DNA of 64,000 bases from Bacillus sp. J33 (lineage in GTDB: Bacteria > Bacillota > Bacilli > Bacillales > Cytobacillaceae), in the NCBI RefSeq assembly GCF_000518885.1, contig NZ_JAEL01000004.1:38543-102542 (forward strand). The letters run 5' to 3'. A program made the position numbers and the translations under genes. This document shows, in pieces, positions 36,278 through 45,163 of the stretch (position 1 is the first letter of the stretch; the number at the start of each line of letters is the position of its first letter). The notes beneath the pieces were generated by a model that did no database searches, was not told the origin of the DNA, and was given only the letters and a program-made list of their open reading frames with translations.

Positions 36278-37633
36278 TTATACTGAAAGATCCTTACCGG
36301 TTTCATCAAACTCCATTTGCGGCGGCTGAACCCGAAACATTTTTGTTTTAAACATGAGATAAACCAAGCCCACAGTAGCCCAAGCCCCCCCTAAAAGCAT
36401 CGATTTACTATCCAAATCACTCCACAATTTCACGGTAATCATCGCTCCAATCAACGGCAGAATCAGGTACAGAACCGTTCCCTTGAAGGACCGCCGCTTC
36501 CCTTTCACATAATAATGGGCAATGACACTGAGGTTGACGAAAGTAAAGGCAAACAAGGCTCCGAAATTAATAAAGGATGTAATCGTTACTAAATCCGTAA
36601 ACAAAGCAGCTAAGGCAATAATGCTGACAAGAATGATGTTATTCGCCGGTGTCCGAAACCTGGGATGAATAAAGGCAAAAAACTTCTTTGGAATTACCGA
36701 ATCTCTTCCCATCGCAAACAGGATGCGGGATACACTGGCATGAGACGCCATCGCAGAGGTAAAGCAGCAAACAACCATCGCGGCAATAAAGAGAGCATTA
36801 AAAAATGTCCCGCCAATCATTTTTGCCACTTCAATGGCAGCTGTATCAAGATTTTTGTAGGAAGTAAAATCTGGATGAATTAAATGAGCAAGATAGCTAA
36901 TACCGATAAAGCAAGCTCCGGCAAAAAGGGTAACAAAGATAATCGCTTTTGGAATAGTCTTAGTTGGCTCAATCGTCTCTTCCGCAAACGTGGTTAACGC
37001 ATCAAATCCTAAAAACGATAAACAGAGAATGGAAGCACCTGCAAAAATGGCCGCCATAGAGGTTTGCTGATTCATAAAAGGCTCGAACGAAACAAGGGCA
37101 CCTTGTCCAGTACCGCTTAGCAGGGCATTAATGCTTAGAATGCAGAAGAAAATCAGAACAAGGTATTGAAAGCCAAGAAGAATCATGTTCATGGTCACGG
37201 TAACCTTCATCCCCATCAAATTTAATACGGTTACGATAACAATCATACTAATAATCCACACACTTAATGGAACGGATGGAAAGTTTTCTGTTAAATAGAG
37301 ACCCATAATAAGAAAGTTAATCATTGGAATAAACAGATAATCCATTAAAATAACCCAGCCTACCATGAAACCAATATGCGAGCTGATTGACTTTTGGGTA
37401 TAGGAATAAGCCGAACCCGCGATCGGATAGGCTTTTCCCATCCTTCCGTAACTGTATGCGGTGAACAGCATGGCTACAAGGGCCACAACATATGCGGCAG
37501 GCGTGACCCCCTTCGAAACCGACTCAACAATTCCGAAGGTCGAAAAAACAGTCAGTGGTGCCATATACGCAAGCCCCAGCAAAACAAGATGGAAGAAATT
37601 CAAAGACCTTTTCAACTGAACGGTGCTTTCCAT
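36278..37633 (-). CDS. APC-family amino acid/polyamine permease
   Basis: From ATG 37633 (behind GGGGGAG) the protein has 451 residues and about 12 helices. LVLLGLAYMAPLTVFSTFGI with the unwound G-x-A-x-x-P of helix 1 and FLGFDALTTFAEETIEPTKT in helix 6 mark the APC superfamily, close to PuuP-like putrescine importers. It is the first gene of the operon with YtcJ-like and nitrilase genes. A nested palindrome lies upstream at 37747-37777. Confidence 0.82.
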   Translation of the reverse strand: MESTVQLKRSLNFFHLVLLGLAYMAPLTVFSTFGIVESVSKGVTPAAYVVALVAMLFTAYSYGRMGKAYPIAGSAYSYTQKSISSHIGFMVGWVILMDYLFIPMINFLIMGLYLTENFPSVPLSVWIISMIVIVTVLNLMGMKVTVTMNMILLGFQYLVLIFFCILSINALLSGTGQGALVSFEPFMNQQTSMAAIFAGASILCLSFLGFDALTTFAEETIEPTKTIPKAIIFVTLFAGACFIGISYLAHLIHPDFTSYKNLDTAAIEVAKMIGGTFFNALFIAAMVVCCFTSAMASHASVSRILFAMGRDSVIPKKFFAFIHPRFRTPANNIILVSIIALAALFTDLVTITSFINFGALFAFTFVNLSVIAHYYVKGKRRSFKGTVLYLILPLIGAMITVKLWSDLDSKSMLLGGAWATVGLVYLMFKTKMFRVQPPQMEFDETGKDLSV

Positions 37634-37746
37634 AAAACACACTCCCCCTTTTGCCATTGTAGAGTGCAATTTTTGTGCCAAGCCTACAAATCAGGGATTA
37701 TTTTTAATTTTCCGAAAATACGATATTTTCAATGCAAAATATGTAA

Positions 37747-37777
37747 TGCACACTTGCATAATCTATGCCAGAGTGCA
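37747..37777. promoter_or_regulatory. Nested symmetric palindrome, candidate operator of the permease operon
   Basis: Outer arms TGCAC (37747) and GTGCA (37773), inner arms GCATA (37756) and TATGC (37764), all centred exactly on 37762. It lies about 115-145 bp upstream of the permease start. No regulator gene is adjacent. Confidence 0.55.
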
Positions 37778-38233
37778 TAGGAGTAAATTTTTGTTGCAAT
37801 AGATCCTATATAAATGAATAACGGTATTGAAATGAACTTTTTTGGGGAATAACGAAGCATAATAGCGGAGAGATGATTTAGAGCTGCCTATTAGAAGTTA
37901 TGCATTTTCTGATTAATAGATATTTTTTCACTAGGTTGCATTAAATTAATTCCACTATTAAAAATACTCAAATTGTTCATTTTTCCTGCTTTTCGCAAAG
38001 AAAAGGTCCTTTATAATGGATAAGTCAAGTGATAACCCGTCCAAATCCACTATTAAAGAACACTCACATAGGCAAGATTTCAGGAATAACTGAGGAACGA
38101 CTATTGCTAGTTTAGTTGAAAATCAGAAGTCCCCAAATCACTAAAAATCCTTAAGTAGTTTTAGGGTGTCCTTTTAAAGATTTCATAGAATTGTGATAAA
38201 AGTAATTCCAGATAAGCTTTTAATAAAAATTCC

Positions 38234-38262
38234 TTAACCATTTAAGCGTACTGTTGTATAAT
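38234..38262 (+). promoter_or_regulatory. purU promoter
   Basis: TTAACC (38234) and TATAAT (38257) with a 17-bp spacer, about 35 bp before the start codon. Confidence 0.6.
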
Positions 38263-38296
38263 GTTTTTCATTACTTTATAGAGAGGTTTTTATCAC

Positions 38297-39196
38297 ATGA
38301 ATTCCACAATTAATAATCAAATAGCACTATTTCAAGAACGAAATCAAAATCGCGGACGCCTTTTAGTTAGTTGTCCTGACCAGCCTGGGATTGTATCAGC
38401 GATCTCAAAGTTTTTGTTTTCATATAATGCAAATATTATTGAATCAAGCCAATATTCAACAAATCCTGAAGGCGGAACATTCTTTATTCGCATCGAATTT
38501 GAATGCCCACAATTAAAAGAAAAAGCAAAGGACATGGAGCAGCAATTTACACAAATCGCTGAGGAATTTTCAATGGATTGGACGTTTACACATGTGTACA
38601 AGGTAAAAAAGACAGCGATCTTTGTGTCAAAAGAACTGCACTGCCTGCTTGAGCTTTTATGGGAGTGGCAAAGCGGCGATTTAATGACAGACATTGCCCT
38701 CGTCATCAGCAATCATGAAGAAGCGAGAGATATTGTCGAAGGATTGAATATTCCTTTCTATTATATACCGGCAAACAAGGATATTCGCGAACAGGTTGAA
38801 GAAAAACAACTGCATCTGCTAAAAGAGTATGATATTGACTTAATTATTTTGGCGCGCTATATGCAGATCTTAACACCAGCATTTGTGGAGGCAAATCCAA
38901 AGAAAATCATCAATATCCATCATTCCTTTTTGCCTGCCTTTATCGGAGCACGACCATATGAACAAGCATTTAACCGTGGTGTTAAACTAATTGGGGCAAC
39001 CTCGCACTATGTCACAAACGATCTTGATGAAGGTCCAATTATTGAACAAGACATAAACCGTGTCGATCACCGCGATGATGTCGACAGCCTGAAAAAAATC
39101 GGCCGCTCCATTGAACGCAGCGTACTGGCAAGAGCAGTGAAATGGCATTTAGAAGACCGGATTATTGTGCATCAGAATAAAACGATTGTATTTTAA
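38297..39196 (+). CDS. purU: Formyltetrahydrofolate deformylase
   Basis: The 299-residue protein has an N-terminal ACT domain (LLVSCPDQPGIVSAISKFLF, residues about 22-41) and a C-terminal formyltransferase-fold domain with NIHHSFLPAFIGARPYEQAF and SHYVTNDLDEGPII, which hold the Asn-His-Asp active site. It hydrolyses 10-formyl-THF to formate and THF, balancing one-carbon pools. The ATG follows GAGAGG. Confidence 0.95.
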   Translation: MNSTINNQIALFQERNQNRGRLLVSCPDQPGIVSAISKFLFSYNANIIESSQYSTNPEGGTFFIRIEFECPQLKEKAKDMEQQFTQIAEEFSMDWTFTHVYKVKKTAIFVSKELHCLLELLWEWQSGDLMTDIALVISNHEEARDIVEGLNIPFYYIPANKDIREQVEEKQLHLLKEYDIDLIILARYMQILTPAFVEANPKKIINIHHSFLPAFIGARPYEQAFNRGVKLIGATSHYVTNDLDEGPIIEQDINRVDHRDDVDSLKKIGRSIERSVLARAVKWHLEDRIIVHQNKTIVF

Positions 39197-39581
39197 TGTG
39201 GATCCCCTTTTTGAGAGATTTTTTCATTTATTATGTCATATACAGGTAAATACTTAAGAAAAACGCAGGCGCCTTGCCCAAGTAACGCAGACTATGAACG
39301 CCACGTCCCCTGGCAGCCTCTGCATGCCCAGCGTCATCCCCAAAGCAGCCGATTTTGGTCGTGCGATGAATTTGCTGACGAAGCTTCCCTTGTCCTGCGG
39401 GCCTCAAGCATAAGACGAGCTTCCCGGGAAGGCGTTTTTTGCCTTTCTGGGAGTCCTCATTTTTATGCTGGTACCAGACAAACTCTCCTTTAAATTTCGC
39501 TAGCTTTACATATGAATCATTGAGTTCTCCTACAATTCTTGGATTCCAGTAATCATTAAATAACGTAAACTTTTCAGCTAG
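39197..39581. other. GC-rich intergenic DNA, probably a decayed dispersed repeat
   Basis: GCAGGCGCCTTG (39269) and CAAGCATAAGACGAGC (39406), followed by a hairpin TCCCGGGAAGGC/GCCTTTCTGGGA, recall a GC-rich dispersed repeat common in Bacillaceae genomes. No open frame is convincing. Confidence 0.35.
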
Positions 39582-40180
39582 CTACTAGACTGGATTAAAG
39601 AGCATGATTGTACTCATGTTTCCATGGAAAGCAAAAGTGTTTACTGGAAACCGATTGTGAATTTACTAGGAAGGATTGAATTTTTAGTAGTTAATGCCCA
39701 ACACATCAAGGCTGTTCCAGAGCGAAAAACAGATGTCAATGATGCCGGGTGGATTGCGAAACTTCTTCGTCATGGATTATTAAAACCGGGTTTTATTCCC
39801 GACCGAAATCAAAGAGAGTTACGGGAGTTAGTTCGCTATCGTCGAAGTATCATACAAGTGCGAGCTAGACAACAGAACCGAATTCAAGGGTTGGAAGGGG
39901 CAAACATCAAGCTTAGGTCCGTTGCTTCAGAAATTATGGGTGTTTCATCTTTGGAAATGCTTCGTGCAATTGCGGATGGAGAAGGTGATCCTGTTATGCC
40001 TGCAGCTTTGCCCGCAAAACGTTAAAAAAGAAAAAGGATGAACTTGAGTTAGCCTTACGAGGATACATTAGTCCTCATCAACGGATGATGCTCAAAACAA
40101 TCCTTGCACATATGGACTTTCTAACAGCACAAATTGAGATGTTATGGCAAACTGGACCGTTTTTATTAAAGAAATCATGA
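39582..40180 (+). pseudogene. IS110-family transposase remnant
   Basis: The frame from 39582 reads LLDWIKEHDCTHVSMESKSV, VYWKPIVNLL, VNAQHIKAVPERKTDVNDAG and RNQRELRELVRYRRS, the DEDD RuvC-like part of an IS110 transposase. At about 40017 it shifts by one frame to KKKKDELELALRGYISPHQR and ends at 40180. The first catalytic Asp region and the C-terminal Ser domain are missing. No element ends were found. Confidence 0.85.
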
Positions 40181-40300
40181 AAATGGTCTTAGTTTTGTCT
40201 GTTTTTTTTCCTGGGCTATAGCACCCATTTGGATAGGACTTATATGTTTGACCTTGTTTGGTATAATTTTTGTTAAATCTACTATACTAAATTGTAACTT

Positions 40301-41617
40301 TCAGACCCCATCCTCTAGGTGCCATATTTTCTTATTTAATTTAGGAATATACATGACCAAGAAGCCAGATCGGCCAATAGTATAGATAATAAAGGCAAGC
40401 CATAGGCCATGATTATGCCAGATTGGGGTTATTGTAATTTGTATAATGATATAGATAATCATTGCGTAAATCATAGAGTTTCGAACGGGGGCAATTTCGG
40501 TCGCTCCTGTAAAGACACCATAAATAACAAGGCCAAAACAAGCAGCAAACGGATAGATGATGAGCCATGCTCCATATTTAGCTGCATGTTCGATAACACT
40601 AGATAAATTTGTAAACATCCCGATAATAATTTCTTGAAATAATCCATATACACAGGCTGTAACAAAAGCCGTTATCACCGACCATTGCCTAGATAAAGTA
40701 AGCGTTTTTTTAAATAATTTATGGTCATTGGATCCTATCGCTTTGCCAGCAAGAATACTAGAGGCATTAGCGAATCCATCAAATAAATAAGCCATTATGT
40801 AATGAATTTGAAATAATACAGCGTTGGCAGCTAGAATTTCAGTACCATACGAAGCACCTTTTGCTGTAAACATATTAATAACCACCAATAAACAAATCGT
40901 TCGAATAAACAAATCCTTGTTAACGTTAAACATTTTTTTCATAGATTGTGTATCTATAAGTACTTGGATAGATGGTATTCTCCACTCTAACGGTGATGCC
41001 TTCAAAACGATGAGCAACCCTAATATGAAGGCTGTAATTTCAGCAATTAAAGTGGCCGCAGCGACCCCTTTTACGGCAAAAGAAAAGACATGGACAAAAA
41101 GAATAGCCAAAGTCATATTCAAAACATTCATTAACACTTGTAAATATAAAGATTCTTTAATCTTAGCCATCCCCATTAACCAGCCAAGAATAACATAATT
41201 CATCAATACAAATGGGGCTCCCCATATTCGAATGCGAAAATATTCAACTGCAAACTTACTTACATCAGAATCAGGTGAAATCAATATGAGAGTTGTATAT
41301 TCAATCGGCCATTGTAAGAGAATAAAACACATCCCTACAATTAAAGCTAATAAAAATGGGCGTGATAAAGCAAGTACTTCTTGAGTTGAATCGCTTGCCC
41401 CGTTAGCTTGTGCGGCAAAAGCAGATGTGCTGACCCTTAAAAAACCGAATACCCAGTACAAAGTGTTAAAAATAAGGGTCCCAACGGCAACACCTCCAAT
41501 ATAAGCAGGATTAGGCAATTGCCCGGCTACGGCTGTATCTACAGCCCCTAATAATGGCTGTGTCATCGTGGAAATCGTTAGAGGGATCGCCAAAGCAAGA
41601 TATGCACGATGATTCAT
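40301..41617 (-). CDS. MATE-family efflux transporter (DinF-like)
   Basis: The 438-residue protein has twelve predicted helices in two homologous halves and MATE features (LAIPLTISTMTQPLLGAVDTAVAG split at residues 8-31; GFLRVSTSAFAAQANGA). It exports cationic compounds with H+ or Na+. The ATG follows AAGGAGGAAAG. It is 89 bp after nikE, separated by a terminator-like hairpin, so it may partly share the Fur-type nik promoter. A metallophore export role is speculative. Confidence 0.83.
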   Translation of the reverse strand: MNHRAYLALAIPLTISTMTQPLLGAVDTAVAGQLPNPAYIGGVAVGTLIFNTLYWVFGFLRVSTSAFAAQANGASDSTQEVLALSRPFLLALIVGMCFILLQWPIEYTTLILISPDSDVSKFAVEYFRIRIWGAPFVLMNYVILGWLMGMAKIKESLYLQVLMNVLNMTLAILFVHVFSFAVKGVAAATLIAEITAFILGLLIVLKASPLEWRIPSIQVLIDTQSMKKMFNVNKDLFIRTICLLVVINMFTAKGASYGTEILAANAVLFQIHYIMAYLFDGFANASSILAGKAIGSNDHKLFKKTLTLSRQWSVITAFVTACVYGLFQEIIIGMFTNLSSVIEHAAKYGAWLIIYPFAACFGLVIYGVFTGATEIAPVRNSMIYAMIIYIIIQITITPIWHNHGLWLAFIIYTIGRSGFLVMYIPKLNKKIWHLEDGV

Positions 41618-41640
41618 CCAACTTTCCTCCTTCTAAAACC

Positions 41641-41672
41641 AAAGCCCCGATTATAGGAAGAGATCGGGACTT
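41641..41672 (-). terminator. Hairpin between nikE and the MATE gene
   Basis: Stem AAGCCCCGAT/ATCGGGACTT with one mismatch, followed on the minus strand by TTTGGTTTT. Probably a partial terminator. Confidence 0.55.
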
Positions 41673-41706
41673 GGAATAAAAATAAATACGATTATCTTAA
41701 GTATTG

Positions 41707-42537
41707 CTAATCATTTGTTCTAATAGAACGAAAGCGCGGGTGCTCGGCAAGTATGGAGCCTCTCATTTCTTTAACAACAGGATGATCTGAAGCAAAAAAC
41801 TGATTTTTTGAATCGTATAGCTCGACTAATTCTCCTTTTTCTAGAACAGCTAATGTATCACTAATCGTATAGGCAGCTTTAATATCATGTGTAATAAAAA
41901 GATAAGACAACCCGAGCTCTTCTTTTAGCTCCCTTAATAATTCTAAAATAAGATTTTGATTTACCATATCCAGACTGCTTACAGATTCGTCTAAGACGAT
42001 CAGCTTTGGCTTGAGTGAGATTGCTCTGGCAATATTGATCCTCTGCAATTGCCCGCCGCTAAATTGATGCGGATATTTTTTTAAATCCCCTTCACTTAAC
42101 CCTACCCTCTCCAATAATTCAACAACGGTTCGTTTTTGTTCAGCTGCTGTTAGCTTTTCATAGTTTTCTAACGGCTCTGCAATAATACGTTCGGCCGTCA
42201 TGCGGGGATTGACCGATGAGTATGAATCCTGAAAGACAGCTTGAAGATCACGGCGGATTTTTTGGCGAGCATGCTTATCAGCGGTATAAATATCATGCCC
42301 TTGAAACAGAACTTGGCCATATTTTGGCCGTTCCAAACCAAGAATTACTTTTCCTAAAGTACTTTTACCAGCTCCGCTCGTACCCAGCATTCCTAAGCAT
42401 GTTCCTTCCTCGATAGAGAGTGATATATCAGAAAGTACTTTTTTAGAACGGTCTTTCCAATTGAAAACCTTTCGGGATCCGTAGCTATGAGTTACTTCAT
42501 TTACTAATAATAAACTCATTTGTTCACCCCTTATCAA
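41707..42537 (-). CDS. nikE: Nickel/peptide ABC ATPase NikE
   Basis: The 276-residue OppF/NikE-type ATPase has Walker A GTSGAGKST, Q-loop FQDSYSSVNPRMT, signature FSGGQLQRINIARAI, Walker B LIVLDESVSSLD and switch His in ITHDI. SSVNPRMTA is a hallmark of the OppF/NikE group. Its start overlaps nikD by four bases. Confidence 0.85.
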   Translation of the reverse strand: MIRGEQMSLLLVNEVTHSYGSRKVFNWKDRSKKVLSDISLSIEEGTCLGMLGTSGAGKSTLGKVILGLERPKYGQVLFQGHDIYTADKHARQKIRRDLQAVFQDSYSSVNPRMTAERIIAEPLENYEKLTAAEQKRTVVELLERVGLSEGDLKKYPHQFSGGQLQRINIARAISLKPKLIVLDESVSSLDMVNQNLILELLRELKEELGLSYLFITHDIKAAYTISDTLAVLEKGELVELYDSKNQFFASDHPVVKEMRGSILAEHPRFRSIRTND

Positions 42538-43370
42538 GCCAAATGGATGATCGTTTCATCTAAATGTAATATTGAGCGTGCATTTAATAGTTTCTTCGTA
42601 TACTCATGCTGTGGCTTATCAAATAACTGAAACACATCCGCTTTTTCTACTATTCTGCCATTCTGCATGACGGCTACGTCATCTGCCATTTCAGAAATGA
42701 CTCCAAGATCATGGGAGATTAATAAAATAGCTGACCCATATTCAGAGCGAACTTTATCTAAGTGGTGCAGCACTCTCTTCTGATTATTTACGTCAAGTGC
42801 AGTTGTCGGTTCATCGGCAATAATGACAGCTGGATGCAAGCATGCCGCAATAGCGATCATCACCCGTTGAAGCATGCCGCCGCTCAATTGAAAAGGATAG
42901 TTTTTCAAAATCCTAGCGGGATTTGGCAAGTTCACATGATGCAACGCCTCGATGGCAAGTTCAGCTGCTTGTTTTTTATTCCATTGCGTATGTGAACGGA
43001 TGGTTTCAATAAATTGATGGCCAATAGTAAAAACGGGCGTAAAAGCATTCATCGGGTTTTGCATAATAAAGGCTATATCCTTGCCACGGACCTTGCGCAT
43101 TTCTTTTTCGTCCAATCCGTTCAATTTGCGTCCTTGTAATACTATACTTCCTTCAACATTTGATGTTTTCCGATCAAGCAGTTGAAGAATGGACATACTT
43201 GTGACGGTTTTACCGCATCCGCTTTCTCCAACAAGACCAAGTACTCTCCCCCGCTTTAGTTCAAAATTGATATCTTGAACGAGGGTGGTACTACCATTTA
43301 TCGAGTTTACCTCTACATGTAAATTTCTAACTTCTAACACATTCGACTGTTCAATTCCCATTACTCTCAT
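42534..43370 (-). CDS. nikD: Nickel/peptide ABC ATPase NikD
   Basis: The 278-residue OppD/NikD-type ATPase has Walker A GESGCGKTV, Q-loop IMQNPMNAFTPVFTIG, signature LSGGMLQRVMIAIAA, Walker B VIIADEPTTALD and switch His in ISHDL. PMNAFTPVF is typical of NikD. Last Cys-containing Fe-S motif of some OppD proteins is absent. Six-bp gap after nikC. Confidence 0.85.
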   Translation of the reverse strand: MRVMGIEQSNVLEVRNLHVEVNSINGSTTLVQDINFELKRGRVLGLVGESGCGKTVTSMSILQLLDRKTSNVEGSIVLQGRKLNGLDEKEMRKVRGKDIAFIMQNPMNAFTPVFTIGHQFIETIRSHTQWNKKQAAELAIEALHHVNLPNPARILKNYPFQLSGGMLQRVMIAIAACLHPAVIIADEPTTALDVNNQKRVLHHLDKVRSEYGSAILLISHDLGVISEMADDVAVMQNGRIVEKADVFQLFDKPQHEYTKKLLNARSILHLDETIIHLA

Positions 43371-43376
43371 CCTCTT

Positions 43377-44213
43377 TTAAAATCGACGCTTCACACCGTA
43401 ACGTTCTGATAACGCTTCGCCAAGTAAATTGAATGTTATAATAACGAGCATAATCATTAAACCTGGATAGAGCATCAATTCTGGATTTGTCCGAATATAC
43501 GATTTTCCTTCGTGAATCATCGCTCCCCATTCTGGTGTAGGCGGCTGTACGCCTAACCCCAAAAACGACATAGCTGATATATCCATAATGGCCCAGCCCA
43601 TTTCTAAAGTACCCATTACGACAAGTGGAGGGAGCACATTTGGAACAATATGATTTTTAATAATCTTCCACTGAGATGAGCCGCTTATTTTTGCAGCTGC
43701 AATAAAGTCTTGTTCTTTCAGACTAAGCACCATTCCCCGGAACATCCTTGCGTAATAGACCCATTGCACAAGCATTAACGCTAAGATAACTTGCGGAAGT
43801 CCAGGTCCGAATATTCCAACCAGTCCAAGAATAAGGATAAGATTTGGGAAAGCCATAATACCATCACAAAACCTCATTAAAATATGATCAACTAGGCCGC
43901 CTTTATATCCTGAAAAGGTTCCAACAAGTAAACCAATGGCTAATGATGAAATGAAAATAAGCATCGCAAAGCCTAACGAAATACGTGTCCCATATAAGAT
44001 GCGTGATAAAATACATCTGCCTAAATGATCGGTTCCTAATGGAAATTGCCATGATGGGGAATGCAGTTTATAAGCTAAATTAACAGCAATGGGATCATTT
44101 GGAGCAATCCAGGGAGCAAATATAGCAAGGATAAAAAGAATACCTAATATCATGGTACATATGGGAATCACTATTTGGCTACTGAATATCTTTCGTATAC
44201 TTATGATCATCAC
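43377..44213 (-). CDS. nikC: Nickel/peptide ABC permease NikC
   Basis: The 278-residue permease has an N-terminal helix, FPLGTDHLGRCILSRILYGT (the OppC N-terminal motif), five more helices and the EAA loop AAAKISGSSQWKIIKNHIVP. It overlaps nikB by four bases. Confidence 0.87.
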   Translation of the reverse strand: MMIISIRKIFSSQIVIPICTMILGILFILAIFAPWIAPNDPIAVNLAYKLHSPSWQFPLGTDHLGRCILSRILYGTRISLGFAMLIFISSLAIGLLVGTFSGYKGGLVDHILMRFCDGIMAFPNLILILGLVGIFGPGLPQVILALMLVQWVYYARMFRGMVLSLKEQDFIAAAKISGSSQWKIIKNHIVPNVLPPLVVMGTLEMGWAIMDISAMSFLGLGVQPPTPEWGAMIHEGKSYIRTNPELMLYPGLMIMLVIITFNLLGEALSERYGVKRRF

Positions 44214-45151
44214 TGCTGCCCTTCTTTCCTTGAAATGCGCGGGTCAATACACATTTGAATAAGATCAACAAAAAGGCTGCTAATAATAAATAAGCTAGCT
44301 GCAATTAATACATAGCATTGAATGACAGGTAAATCACGATTAAAAATAGCTTCAATAAAATACCGGCCAAACCCGGGCCAAGAAAAAACCGCTTCAACAA
44401 TAATCGTTCCCGTCAGAAGTTTCCCAAGGTTCATTCCAAGTCCAGTAATCATCGGAGAAATCGCAATCCTCAAAACATGTTTCGCCATAATGGTCTTTTC
44501 TTTAATTCCTCGCGTTCGTGCAAATAATACATATGGCTCTGTCAAATTTTCAAGAACGCTGGCACGCAGCAATCTTGTATACATTGCGATTAAGGGAAGA
44601 GCCAATGTTATGGAAGGCAAAACAAGATGCTGCCATGTCCCAATTCCCTCAACTGGGAAAAGGTCAAGTTTAACAGAAAAGAAAAAAATGAATATGTAAC
44701 CTAGCCAAAAAGAGGGGATGGATGCCCCTAAAAACGAAAGAAAACGGCTAAAATGGTCAATTAAACTATTTTTCTTTACTCCAGCAAGAAAGCCTAGAGG
44801 GATACTTACGAACACTGCTATTAATATACTCCCAAGAGCTAGCTGAATGGTAGCTGGCATTCGGTATGTAACCTCGTCCCAAATTGGCTTATTCGAAACA
44901 TAAGATATGCCAAAATCAAGTTGGCATATCTTAATAATAGAATTTACATATTGAATAAGGAATGGTTCGTCTAAACCAAACTCATGTCTTTTCTGAGCCA
45001 AAATCTCATCGGTCGGCTGGATATGGGCTGCTGTTAAATAAGCCTCAGCTGGGTCCACCGGTGAAAGATGAATCATTCCAGACGTTAAGAATGTGGCCAA
45101 AAGAAAAACCGGAATTATGGACATAATTCGTTTCATTATATAGGTGCCCAT
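44210..45151 (-). CDS. nikB: Nickel/peptide ABC permease NikB
   Basis: The 313-residue permease has the DppB-type N-terminus (YIMKRIMSIIPVFLLATFLT), the FGLDEPFLIQYVNSI motif, six helices and EAA-like region ARTRGIKEKTIMAKHVLRIA. It begins 12 bp after nikA. Confidence 0.87.
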   Translation of the reverse strand: MGTYIMKRIMSIIPVFLLATFLTSGMIHLSPVDPAEAYLTAAHIQPTDEILAQKRHEFGLDEPFLIQYVNSIIKICQLDFGISYVSNKPIWDEVTYRMPATIQLALGSILIAVFVSIPLGFLAGVKKNSLIDHFSRFLSFLGASIPSFWLGYIFIFFFSVKLDLFPVEGIGTWQHLVLPSITLALPLIAMYTRLLRASVLENLTEPYVLFARTRGIKEKTIMAKHVLRIAISPMITGLGMNLGKLLTGTIIVEAVFSWPGFGRYFIEAIFNRDLPVIQCYVLIAASLFIISSLFVDLIQMCIDPRISRKEGQQ

Positions 45152-45163
45152 GAAAACCTCCTG

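Larger units (their letters stand above)
37634..38296. other. Intergenic region between permease operon and purU
   Basis: No gene recognised. It contains the nested palindrome at 37747-37777 and the purU promoter at 38234-38262. The middle (about 37800-38230) is AT-rich with no assignable element. Confidence 0.5.

Noticed and set aside
39255-39480. Complete mobile element upstream of the IS110 remnant
   Set aside because: Only a decayed GC-rich intergenic repeat is seen; there are no terminal repeats or target duplications tied to the transposase fragment.
41641-41705. Second Fur box before the MATE gene
   Set aside because: ACGATTATC resembles half a box only; the full symmetric core is absent.
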